From: a virus
Reading direction: 5' to 3' (one strand)
IMG/VR virus record: IMGVR_UViG_3300030012_001819
Location: 1 to 39,605 of that record
DNA: 39,605 nt
The position numbers and the translations under genes were made by a program. Shown one piece after another: positions 35,076-39,605 of the stretch (positions are counted from its first letter, which is position 1; every line of letters begins with the position of its first letter). Below the pieces are notes generated by a model. That model was not told where the DNA came from, ran no database searches, and saw only the letters and a list, made by a program, of their open reading frames with translations.

Positions 35076-36628
35076 TATGCCCTTTCTGAGCTATTAGCCC
35101 ACTGTTTCATTATCGATTTCATTTTCTCTGTTGATTCATCTATCACTACTTCTATTATCTCTTGACTATTATCTTTTGTGTAATAACCTTCTTTTTCTAA
35201 ATACCTTTCAACATAACGGCATATAGTATGATTTTCTTTAGGATATTGATTTTCACACATATGTTCTACTAATCTATCTGTTATTTCATCATATAGTATG
35301 TCTTCTTTCAATTGTCCATTTTCATCATAATCATCATCATTATCATTGTAATTATGAAATTCAAAACTCATTCCTGTTATTTCATTAAAGATTTGATACT
35401 TTTCATTAGCAGGTAATTCACTAATTGATTCAAGTATTTGACCTATTGCTGATTCATTAATACACCAACTATCATCATCTAATACGATTTTACGCGCAAT
35501 AGTTTGTTTGTATATTACTGATTCACCTGTAAACCTACAGTCATATTCACTATACATATCTAATATGAATTGTTGTTTCTCATAATAATTAAGATGGCCA
35601 TTATGTCCATTTGCTGTATGTCGTACAGTTCTATCTAAATGCAATAAAATACTTGATTTAGATTGTGTTGCAATATACTTATCATTCATAGATTTAGGTG
35701 CACCTACGTGACATTGATATGGTTGATTGTATGGATTAGAATGAGTAAGACTATAGTAACTAGCCCATTGCAATAATGTAAATGCTGCTACATCTAACTT
35801 ATTGTTTCTCATTGCTTTATGAAAAGTATCATTAAAAGTATCTAAACATACATTACCATAATTTCTATTATGAACGTTGCCATATCTATTGTTATTAGAA
35901 ATGTAAGGATGTAATGATAGTGGGTTTTCATATGTTCTAGTTGACATGCCATATGTTTGAACATCTGACCTTAGTCCAGATACTTTATGTCTAAGAGATG
36001 TATTGTATTTGATTATTATGTCATTGATTGGAAACTTTTCTATTTGAGTGTCCCCACTAAATACAGTTAACTCTAAATTAGATAAGTATATGTCATAATA
36101 AATAAATGGATTTCTATCATTTAGTTCGCCAACAAATAAACTAATTTTTACTCTACCATCTGTCTTTTCATACACATCATTGCATTTACATAACATTTCT
36201 TCTATAAATGCATTTACTTTTTCTTGCCATTCGACTACATCAACATCTCTTTTAATACCTAGTTGCTTTAAGTCATGTCTTTCTGCTTCTAGAGTATTAA
36301 TACGATTTTTGATATAAGTCATATATTGCAATCTATCATATGTTCTATTTATCAAATTATCTAAACCGCTTGACCTTTTATGTAAATCTAACTTTCTATT
36401 AAGATAGTGTTTAAATTTATCATATGTACCAGGTCGCCAGTTCCATGCTGGTGTTACATCTATAGGTTCTGCTCCTGTGAATCTTAACTCATTATTAACA
36501 TTATCTAACATATTTAAGAAATTTTCTTGCCTGCCTGTAGCAAGTGTATTAAGTTGTTCTTGAGTTAAGTTTGTCAATGTACTTAAACCATTAACATTAA
36601 CAGTTCTTCTACCGTTAAAATATTCCAT
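35075..36628 (-). CDS. E2-like conjugating protein with long extensions
   Basis: This 517-residue protein is far longer than a 150-residue E2. Residues 155-310 fit an E2 fold: strands (YYDIYLSNLELTVFSG), H240-P-Y-I, then YGNVCLD with C261 as candidate active-site cysteine, and FTLLQWASYYSLTHSNPYNQP matching the helix and Pro-rich turn that follow the Cys in E2 enzymes. About 150 residues precede it (helical, TLTQEQLNTLATGRQ) and 200 follow, including an acidic patch (NDNDDDYDENG, about 415-427). These extensions may select substrates, taking the place of an E3. The start has AAGGAAG upstream. The fold is judged by eye. Confidence 0.7.
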   Translation of the reverse strand: MEYFNGRRTVNVNGLSTLTNLTQEQLNTLATGRQENFLNMLDNVNNELRFTGAEPIDVTPAWNWRPGTYDKFKHYLNRKLDLHKRSSGLDNLINRTYDRLQYMTYIKNRINTLEAERHDLKQLGIKRDVDVVEWQEKVNAFIEEMLCKCNDVYEKTDGRVKISLFVGELNDRNPFIYYDIYLSNLELTVFSGDTQIEKFPINDIIIKYNTSLRHKVSGLRSDVQTYGMSTRTYENPLSLHPYISNNNRYGNVHNRNYGNVCLDTFNDTFHKAMRNNKLDVAAFTLLQWASYYSLTHSNPYNQPYQCHVGAPKSMNDKYIATQSKSSILLHLDRTVRHTANGHNGHLNYYEKQQFILDMYSEYDCRFTGESVIYKQTIARKIVLDDDSWCINESAIGQILESISELPANEKYQIFNEITGMSFEFHNYNDNDDDYDENGQLKEDILYDEITDRLVEHMCENQYPKENHTICRYVERYLEKEGYYTKDNSQEIIEVVIDESTEKMKSIMKQWANSSERA

Positions 36629-36649
36629 GCTCTTCCTTTCTTCTCTGTA

Positions 36650-36816
36650 TTAAATGAGAGCCTCACATTTGCCTTTATGCTAGACCGCCACGTATGTCTA
36701 GTTTGATATTTGTATTATAATATTTTTACTACTTCAATTATTGAAGCATTTTTAATAGAGTAATTTTAATACAAATTGGCTAATATCTATAGGCCCAGTT
36801 ATTGGCTCTCATTTAA
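36650..36816 (-). ncRNA. Structured element with 13 bp closing stem inside the ubiquitin-like operon (element 5)
   Basis: A perfect 13 bp stem (TTAAATGAGAGCC and complement, arms 36650-36662 and 36804-36816) closes a 167-base element that fills the gap between the modifier and the E2-like gene. Inside, a second perfect 9 bp stem (TTTGTATTA/TAATACAAA) encloses a hairpin CTTCAA/TTGAAG, and a side hairpin CTAGAC/GTCTAG presents GTGGCGG in its loop. The nested perfect stems in AT-rich DNA point to a real RNA fold. It could set the ratio of modifier to enzymes by RNA processing or attenuation. Confidence 0.5.
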
Positions 36817-36828
36817 AGTTATAGTTTA

Positions 36829-37038
36829 CTATCCACCTACTTTGTTATTACTTGCATAAGCAACAACTGCATTATCAGTCAATTCAAAATCATTTTGTCT
36901 GATAGTGCCTGATACCATAACATTTGCTGTTGATGGTATGTCTAGTTCTACTCTTAGTTCACCTACTGTTTTAGATGATGTTTCTCTCAAGTTGAACTCG
37001 CCGTTTTCTAACATGTTTATCTTTATTGTGTCTGCCAT
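36829..37038 (-). CDS. Ubiquitin-like beta-grasp modifier ending in Gly-Gly
   Basis: This 69-residue protein has a beta-grasp layout: strand TIKINML, strand EFNLRE, helix TVGELRVELDI, strands NVMVSGTIRQ and a L-T-D-N-A-V-V-A-Y turn like the L-x-D-G-D-x-V of MoaD/ThiS/ubiquitin-like proteins. The chain ends V67-G68-G69 immediately before TAG, the exposed diglycine needed for adenylation and conjugation. GGAG six bases before the ATG fixes the start. It is first of four ubiquitin-system genes. MoaD- or ThiS-type sulphur carriage is the main alternative, but the E2-like and JAB neighbours favour protein conjugation. Confidence 0.88.
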   Translation of the reverse strand: MADTIKINMLENGEFNLRETSSKTVGELRVELDIPSTANVMVSGTIRQNDFELTDNAVVAYASNNKVGG

Positions 37039-37052
37039 GACATTCTCCTTTT

Positions 37053-37352
37053 TTATTTGCTTTCTGTTAACTCTTCTGCATAGTCAGTACTATACAATTC
37101 GCCGTTCCATGTAAAAGTTATACCTGGGCCATATTGTTGTCTCATGTCCATAAACTTTTCTTGAAACGGAGTCAATTTTACTTCATTTAATGCATCGAAT
37201 GCATTTTCTAACTTACTTAATTTATGAACCAACACGTCTATTTTGTTTGTCATTGATTCATAATCTGGAACGATTGTGTTTAGTTTTACGGTGTGTATTG
37301 TTAACCATATTGTTACCATTGCTAATACAGACCATATTCCTTGATTTTTCAC
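37053..37352 (-). CDS. Membrane-anchored protein with coiled coil
   Basis: A GTG at 37352 follows AAGGAG by five bases. The 99-residue product has one N-terminal membrane span (IWSVLAMVTIWLTIHTV), a helical middle (KIDVLVHKLSKLENAFDALN) and a C-terminal FMDMRQQYGPGITFTWNGELYST module that recurs in small phage membrane proteins. It overlaps the previous gene by 95 bases. It ends 15 bases before the modifier gene, so it could be its membrane-located partner, which is only positional. Confidence 0.55.
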   Translation of the reverse strand: MKNQGIWSVLAMVTIWLTIHTVKLNTIVPDYESMTNKIDVLVHKLSKLENAFDALNEVKLTPFQEKFMDMRQQYGPGITFTWNGELYSTDYAEELTESK

Positions 37353-37425
37353 GTTTTCTCCTTGTCTTTACTTTATTTTGAATGAAGACATCGACTTTGT
37401 CTTCAAGATATTCTATTTCAGTCAT
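37258..37425 (-). CDS. Small basic protein overlapping the next gene
   Basis: An ATG at 37425 preceded by AAGGAGG (one of the best sites in the operon) opens a 55-residue frame starting MTEIEYLEDKVDVFIQNKVK and becoming very basic. Its last 31 codons lie in the same DNA as the start of the membrane protein gene in another frame. The strong site argues that at least the N-terminal half is made. Function unknown. Confidence 0.45.
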   Translation of the reverse strand: MTEIEYLEDKVDVFIQNKVKTRRKREKSRNMVCISNGNNMVNNTHRKTKHNRSRL

Positions 37426-37435
37426 TACACCTCCT

Positions 37436-37723
37436 TTAAAATTGTGGTGATACATCAGATGTTCTGCTTACATCTGTTGTTGACATCGCTTCTTGTATTG
37501 TATACATATGTTCTTGAACCCACTCTTTCGCTTCTTTCCAAGAATCATTTGTATGTTCTACAAAAACTATTTGTTCTGACTTATCACCTTTCAAAGTAAA
37601 AGTCAAAATACCACCACTATCTTTATCTACAAGTTCAATTGCTTGAACTTCATTTAGTTTGACCATGCCTATACCATAGTCTGTTGTTATTGTTAATACT
37701 GATAACATCATTGAAAATATCAT
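37436..37723 (-). CDS. Hypothetical protein with exported-type N-terminus
   Basis: The ATG at 37723 overlaps the previous stop and has AAGGAGG upstream, giving 95 residues; the ATG at 37744 lies inside the previous gene. The first 12 residues are hydrophobic (IFSMMLSVLTIT). The rest is beta-rich (VKLNEVQAIELVDKDSGGIL, then TFTLKGDKSEQIVFVEHTND) followed by helix (WKEAKEWVQEHMY). No family recognised. Confidence 0.55.
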   Translation of the reverse strand: MIFSMMLSVLTITTDYGIGMVKLNEVQAIELVDKDSGGILTFTLKGDKSEQIVFVEHTNDSWKEAKEWVQEHMYTIQEAMSTTDVSRTSDVSPQF

Positions 37724-37824
37724 ATTTCCTCCTTGTTTATACATTCATTGCATATACGCTCTTCACAATCCATTTCATCTTGATTAAACTTATGAAAACA
37801 GATTATACATGTGAATTTTATCAT
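37720..37824 (-). CDS. 34-residue zinc-knuckle micro-protein
   Basis: An ATG at 37824, four bases after CAGGAGG, opens a frame ending in TGA that overlaps the next ATG. Despite its length the product has a complete zinc-ribbon-like pair, C6-x-x-C9 and C25-x-x-C28, with C20 in addition. It is first after the structured elements. It may bind a protein or nucleic acid partner; the Cys pattern and coupling support it as real. Confidence 0.65.
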   Translation of the reverse strand: MIKFTCIICFHKFNQDEMDCEERICNECINKEEI

Positions 37825-37844
37825 TTTTACCTCCTGTTTAATAA

Positions 37845-37948
37845 TAGTATAAAGAGTGCTAAAAAGGGCCTGAAAGGAGACATGAGAGTAATGCTCATTG
37901 TCTAAAATGCCCCGCTGACCTCACGGTTACAGCACACTCTTTATACTA
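37845..37948 (-). ncRNA. Structured element with 14 bp closing stem (element 2)
   Basis: A perfect 14 bp stem (TAGTATAAAGAGTG and complement, arms 37845-37858 and 37935-37948) closes 104 bases. On the minus strand it contains GTCAGCGG (also in element 1), a hairpin with AGAC-A-ATGAG pairing to CTCAT-GTCT around a 7-base loop, and a GGGC/GCCC stem around that. It lies 20 bases before the ribosome binding site of the 34-residue gene, so it is the leader of that gene or a free RNA. Confidence 0.5.
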
Positions 37949-37953
37949 AATTT

Positions 37954-38049
37954 ATTAGAGAGATGCGGTAATCAACCTGATAGTTATTTGGATGATTAGT
38001 CCTGGTCTTTCACCTTTTATCCCTTCTACGCTATCATCATCTCTCTAAT
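37954..38049 (-). ncRNA. Structured element with 12 bp closing stem (element 3)
   Basis: A perfect 12 bp stem (ATTAGAGAGATG and complement, arms 37954-37965 and 38038-38049) closes 96 bases, only five bases from element 2. Inside, TGATAG pairs with CTATCA, and small hairpins GGT/ACC and GGA/TCC can form. A GGTTGATTACC stretch recalls a tRNA T-arm but no anticodon arm fits, so a tRNA is not called. Confidence 0.45.
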
Positions 38050-38073
38050 TTAATGTAACTCATTAGCCTTATA

Positions 38074-38099
38074 ACTATTGATAACTAGTTACCAATAGT
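38074..38099. repeat. Hairpin between elements 3 and 4
   Basis: A perfect 7 bp stem (ACTATTG/CAATAGT, arms 38074-38080 and 38093-38099) whose loop holds the 10-base palindrome TAACTAGTTA. It continues the run of inverted repeats across this non-coding stretch. Either strand could use it. Confidence 0.45.
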
Positions 38100-38136
38100 G
38101 TTGAAGACATCTCTATTATTAACAACTTTTATTTAC

Positions 38137-38210
38137 GTTAATAGAGAGGCTACAAACAATCTTATAGGTTTGTAATTACTGGTGTTCCGCCACCTCTCTA
38201 AATTATTAAC
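38137..38210 (-). ncRNA. Structured element with 8 bp core stem (element 4)
   Basis: An 8 bp stem (TAGAGAGG/CCTCTCTA, arms 38142-38149 and 38193-38200) is extended outside by GTTAA/TTAAC. Inside are a TGG/CCA hairpin showing GGCGG and a perfect 7 bp hairpin TACAAAC/GTTTGTA. The left arm can also pair with 38110-38122 (CTCTATTATTAAC), so two mutually exclusive folds are possible. The element directly follows the 44-residue gene ending at 38206. Confidence 0.45.
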
Positions 38211-38340
38211 ATCTTACTAAATCAATATGAACTGATTCAGATTTTCTAAATAACTTAAACGCTTTTTTAACAGCGTCAATCCTACTATTTGCAACAATAA
38301 CTGTTACAAGATTACCATAGTTAAATACTCTGTATTTCAT
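38206..38340 (-). CDS. Small hypothetical protein (44 residues)
   Basis: An ATG at 38340 five bases after AAGGAG opens a 44-codon frame overlapping the previous gene by 20 bases. The product has a beta-beta-alpha-beta look (KYRVFNYGNLVTVIVANSR, then AVKKAFKLFRKSESVHIDLV). No family recognised. The ribosome binding site and coupling support translation. Confidence 0.6.
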   Translation of the reverse strand: MKYRVFNYGNLVTVIVANSRIDAVKKAFKLFRKSESVHIDLVRC

Positions 38341-38455
38341 CTCTGCTCCTTTTTTCTGTTTTACAATTGCACTCTTTAACATACATATAATCGCATCTTT
38401 TACAGTGATGCCAACTGTCTAACCAATCTTTAATAATATCGCCTATATTCTGCAT
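38321..38455 (-). CDS. Cys-rich micro-protein (44 residues)
   Basis: An ATG at 38455 preceded by TTAGGAG opens a 44-codon frame, the first gene of the long minus-strand operon. The product has C18-x-x-C21 and C29-x-C31 with H16-H17 nearby (starts MQNIGDIIKDWLDSWHHCKR), so it probably binds zinc. As first gene it should be among the earliest made. Function unknown. Confidence 0.6.
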   Translation of the reverse strand: MQNIGDIIKDWLDSWHHCKRCDYMYVKECNCKTEKRSRDEIQSI

Positions 38456-38490
38456 TATTTGCTCCTAAATTAGCATTTGCGTTGCGTTAC

Positions 38491-38534
38491 ACAGCATTGC
38501 TGTATGTATTACTACGCGTTTATTTAAATACACC
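38491..38534 (-). promoter_or_regulatory. Candidate promoter/operator of the minus-strand operon
   Basis: The 13-base palindrome ACAGCATTGCTGT (38491-38503) lies upstream of the first operon gene. Upstream of it on the minus strand is GGTGTATTT (38526-38534), followed about 16-18 bases later by TAATAC, in the place of a promoter. GGTGTATTT occurs again in the control region at 39095-39103. A phage-specific promoter or repressor site is suggested. Confidence 0.35.
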
Positions 38535-38540
38535 GTGATA

Positions 38541-38564
38541 AAGAAAAGAGGGCCGAAGCCCTCT
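38541..38564 (-). terminator. Intrinsic terminator with UUCG loop
   Basis: On the minus strand AGAGGGC pairs perfectly with GCCCTCT around a TTCG loop (38547-38564), followed by TTTCTT. This is a classic strong terminator. It lies 14 bases after the stop of the gene at 38578 and so isolates that gene from the early operon. Confidence 0.9.
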
Positions 38565-38577
38565 CTTCCTACTGCAA

Positions 38578-38883
38578 TTACTTTGCACATGCATCTGCGA
38601 GATTGTCCCAATCTTCGTCAGTTGCTTTAGCAGGCTGTAAGACTGCGTTTGCTGGAACGAGTTGAAATTGAGCACGGACTTGCTTGCCAGTCTTCTCAAT
38701 GAAACCATTCCAGTAATCGAGTTTCAAGCCAGCGGCCTCGGCTAACTCCGTTAGGCGAGCCCTGTGCTCAGAAACTTGTTCAAGTTGGTAACATTTAAGG
38801 CCGGACTTGTCCCCCTTAAATGGTGAGAAGACGATTTCCTTCTCTGCCAACCATAGTTTTAATTTTGCCATTGCTTTTTTCAT
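38578..38883 (-). CDS. Independently transcribed early protein with foreign composition
   Basis: The ATG at 38883 is preceded by AAAGGA and gives 101 residues; a GTG at 38937 has no site. The protein is helical and soluble (KLKLWLAEKEIVFSPFKGDK, RARLTELAEAAGLKLDYWNG, then an acidic C-terminus DEDWDNLADACAK). Its DNA is clearly richer in G+C than all neighbours, with codons such as GCC, GGC and CTG that the other genes avoid. It has its own leader and terminator. These are features of a recently acquired cargo gene. Host takeover or anti-defence roles are possible from position; no family is recognised. Confidence 0.7.
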   Translation of the reverse strand: MKKAMAKLKLWLAEKEIVFSPFKGDKSGLKCYQLEQVSEHRARLTELAEAAGLKLDYWNGFIEKTGKQVRAQFQLVPANAVLQPAKATDEDWDNLADACAK

Positions 38884-38947
38884 AATTAAAATGTCCTTTA
38901 TTTTGATTTTAAAAAAGAAATTAAAAATTAATTTCACTCAAAGAGGA

Positions 38948-38982
38948 AGGGGCAACCCCTAAAAACGGGACGGTACCCCGTT
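38948..38982 (-). promoter_or_regulatory. Tandem leader hairpins
   Basis: Two adjacent hairpins lie in the leader of the 101-residue gene: AACGGG/CCCGTT (38964-38982) followed on the minus strand by a short T-run, and AGGGG/CCCCT around a 3-base loop (38948-38960). The first looks like an attenuator. They share the high G+C of the gene they precede. Confidence 0.5.
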
Positions 38983-39001
38983 ATGTATATCTAGTGTACG
39001 C

Positions 39002-39029
39002 ATTCTAGTTCTAATTTTTCAAAATTCAA
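39002..39029 (-). promoter_or_regulatory. Candidate sigma70-type promoter
   Basis: On the minus strand TTGAAT (39024-39029) and TAGAAT (39002-39007) are 16 bases apart, a good match to -35 and -10 boxes, placed just before the leader hairpins of the 101-residue gene. This would let host polymerase transcribe that gene at once on entry. Confidence 0.45.
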
Positions 39030-39094
39030 CTAAATTCGCAATTTTATAGGTTTTTTCGCCTTTTTTAAAAAAACTCTTGCAAAAAATATTTTTT

Positions 39095-39171
39095 GGTGTA
39101 TTTTATACCATAGGTGTATATAGAGGTATATACAGATTAAAGACTATTGACAAACAATCTATAGGTATACC
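39095..39171. repeat. Clustered GGTGTA/GGTATA motifs in the control region
   Basis: Within 77 bases the motif GGTGTA or GGTATA occurs at 39095, 39113, 39125 and 39164, with inverted TATACC at 39104 and 39166, making an imperfect palindrome GGTGTATTTTATACC (39095-39109) and a perfect GGTATACC (39164-39171). TTGACA lies at 39147-39152. The stretch is free of genes and separates divergent transcription units, so it may be an operator array, polymerase entry site or replication origin. From 39030 to 39242 I see no gene. Confidence 0.45.
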
Positions 39172-39242
39172 TGCTGTGTATACATGTATTTTAAAAATTA
39201 ATTGCACTGTATATGTGTTTGTCTTTAATTTATAACCGTATT

Positions 39243-39578
39243 ATGGATTATAATAAACGCAAATTAGAGCCTATTGACAGTTTAAACTATTCGCCTAAGG
39301 TAAATCCAGCTTGGGCAGAACTCCTCTATAAAGGAGTTGGTAAAAGAAAGAAACTAAAAGAGTCATTTAACATGTTAAAAAACAATCCTGAGTTAGCAAT
39401 ACAAGGATTATTAGGTAAAAGTTTGCTAGATAAACAGATTCAGCCTTTTGTTGACAAGATTATGCCTGAAAAGACAAAGCTAGACATTGCAAAAGGCAAT
39501 CTAATGTATAGTCCTAATGAGAATTTAGACTTATCGATAGATAAGGATGCAACTTTTAATTTAAATTTTAGGTTTTAA
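39243..39578 (+). CDS. Hypothetical protein at the start of the plus-strand block
   Basis: The ATG at 39243 gives 111 residues; an in-frame ATG at 39213 adds ten hydrophobic residues and is less likely, and neither has a strong site. The protein is basic and helical in the middle (ELLYKGVGKRKKLKESFNML, then LAIQGLLGKSLLDKQIQPFV) with a beta-type end (NLMYSPNENLDLSIDKDATF). It is the first plus-strand gene after the control region, where terminase or packaging genes would begin, but I recognise no family. Confidence 0.6.
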   Translation: MDYNKRKLEPIDSLNYSPKVNPAWAELLYKGVGKRKKLKESFNMLKNNPELAIQGLLGKSLLDKQIQPFVDKIMPEKTKLDIAKGNLMYSPNENLDLSIDKDATFNLNFRF

Positions 39579-39605
39579 ATGTCACAAACTTACGATAACC
39601 AAGGA
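39579..39605 (+). CDS. Start of a gene running off the window
   Basis: An ATG directly follows the previous stop and nine codons (MSQTYDNQG) are visible before the window ends. The spacing and coupling match other genes in this phage. Too short to identify; a packaging or portal gene would fit this position. Confidence 0.5.

Noticed and set aside
37954-38049. GGTTGATTACC in element 3 as a tRNA T-arm
   Set aside because: The stem would be only 3 bp and neither D- nor anticodon arm can be placed on either strand.
37845-38210. Known self-cleaving ribozymes
   Set aside because: I looked for hammerhead (CTGANGA with GAAA) and twister cores and found no complete match.
1-39605. CRISPR array, IS element, integrase or attachment site
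   Set aside because: No regularly spaced repeats, transposase or recombinase motifs were seen in any frame.

Overview
The window is part of an AT-rich genome of a tailed double-stranded DNA bacteriophage. It opens inside the major capsid protein gene and closes at the start codon of a gene running off the right end. There is no tape-measure or tail-tube gene, there are several injection-type internal virion proteins, and there are two giant virion-type genes; together these suggest a short-tailed (podovirus-like) phage. No integrase, excisionase or CI-type repressor is visible, so a lytic life style is likely. Most starts have a strong AGGAG-type ribosome binding site, which argues against a Bacteroidetes host; the host cannot be named. 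Terminase and portal are not in the window and presumably lie beyond its ends.

Layout. (1) 1-7480, plus strand: capsid, decoration-like proteins, head-tail adaptors, a tail fibre, a run of very small membrane or coiled-coil proteins (probable lysis or accessory cassette), a zinc-ribbon protein and a calcineurin-like phosphoesterase. (2) 7473-27436, plus strand: a 2624-residue tail protein, a further tail protein, two Gly/Ala-rich internal virion proteins and a 3214-residue giant. The giant carries a GADLDGDEA motif in a context matching the catalytic double-psi beta-barrel of two-barrel RNA polymerases, so it is a candidate virion-packaged RNA polymerase. (3) 38455-27444, minus strand: the early/replication region, with at least 24 tightly coupled genes, including a primase-helicase fusion, a Sak4-like ATPase, a probable ssDNA-binding protein, a PD-(D/E)XK nuclease, an HNH endonuclease and a nucleotide-metabolism-type protein. 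(4) 38541-39240: a control region with a compositionally distinct monocistronic gene, a UUCG terminator, leader hairpins and clustered GGTGTA/GGTATA motifs, from which the minus-strand and plus-strand gene blocks diverge.

The most striking content is a complete four-protein ubiquitin-like system in the early operon (37038-33500, minus strand): a 69-residue beta-grasp protein ending exactly in Gly-Gly, a 517-residue protein with an E2-like Cys site, a JAB/JAMM isopeptidase with all its metal ligands, and a ThiF/E1-like adenylating enzyme. The last three overlap one another in translation-coupled fashion. The same families occur in bacterial Bil-type antiphage operons and in PRTRC plasmid cassettes; here they sit in a phage beside its replication genes. 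Because the modifier is encoded with a free Gly-Gly tail, the JAB protein is more likely a deconjugase than a maturation protease. I infer that the phage tags host or viral proteins during infection.

A second unusual layer is a set of structured elements in the gaps of the early operon (29592-29697, 36650-36816, 37845-37948, 37954-38049, 38137-38210, and a simple hairpin at 33447-33486). Each is closed by a perfect 8-14 bp stem of unrelated sequence and most contain internal hairpins. I do not recognise any known RNA class. They may be RNase III-type processing sites, attenuators or small phage RNAs.
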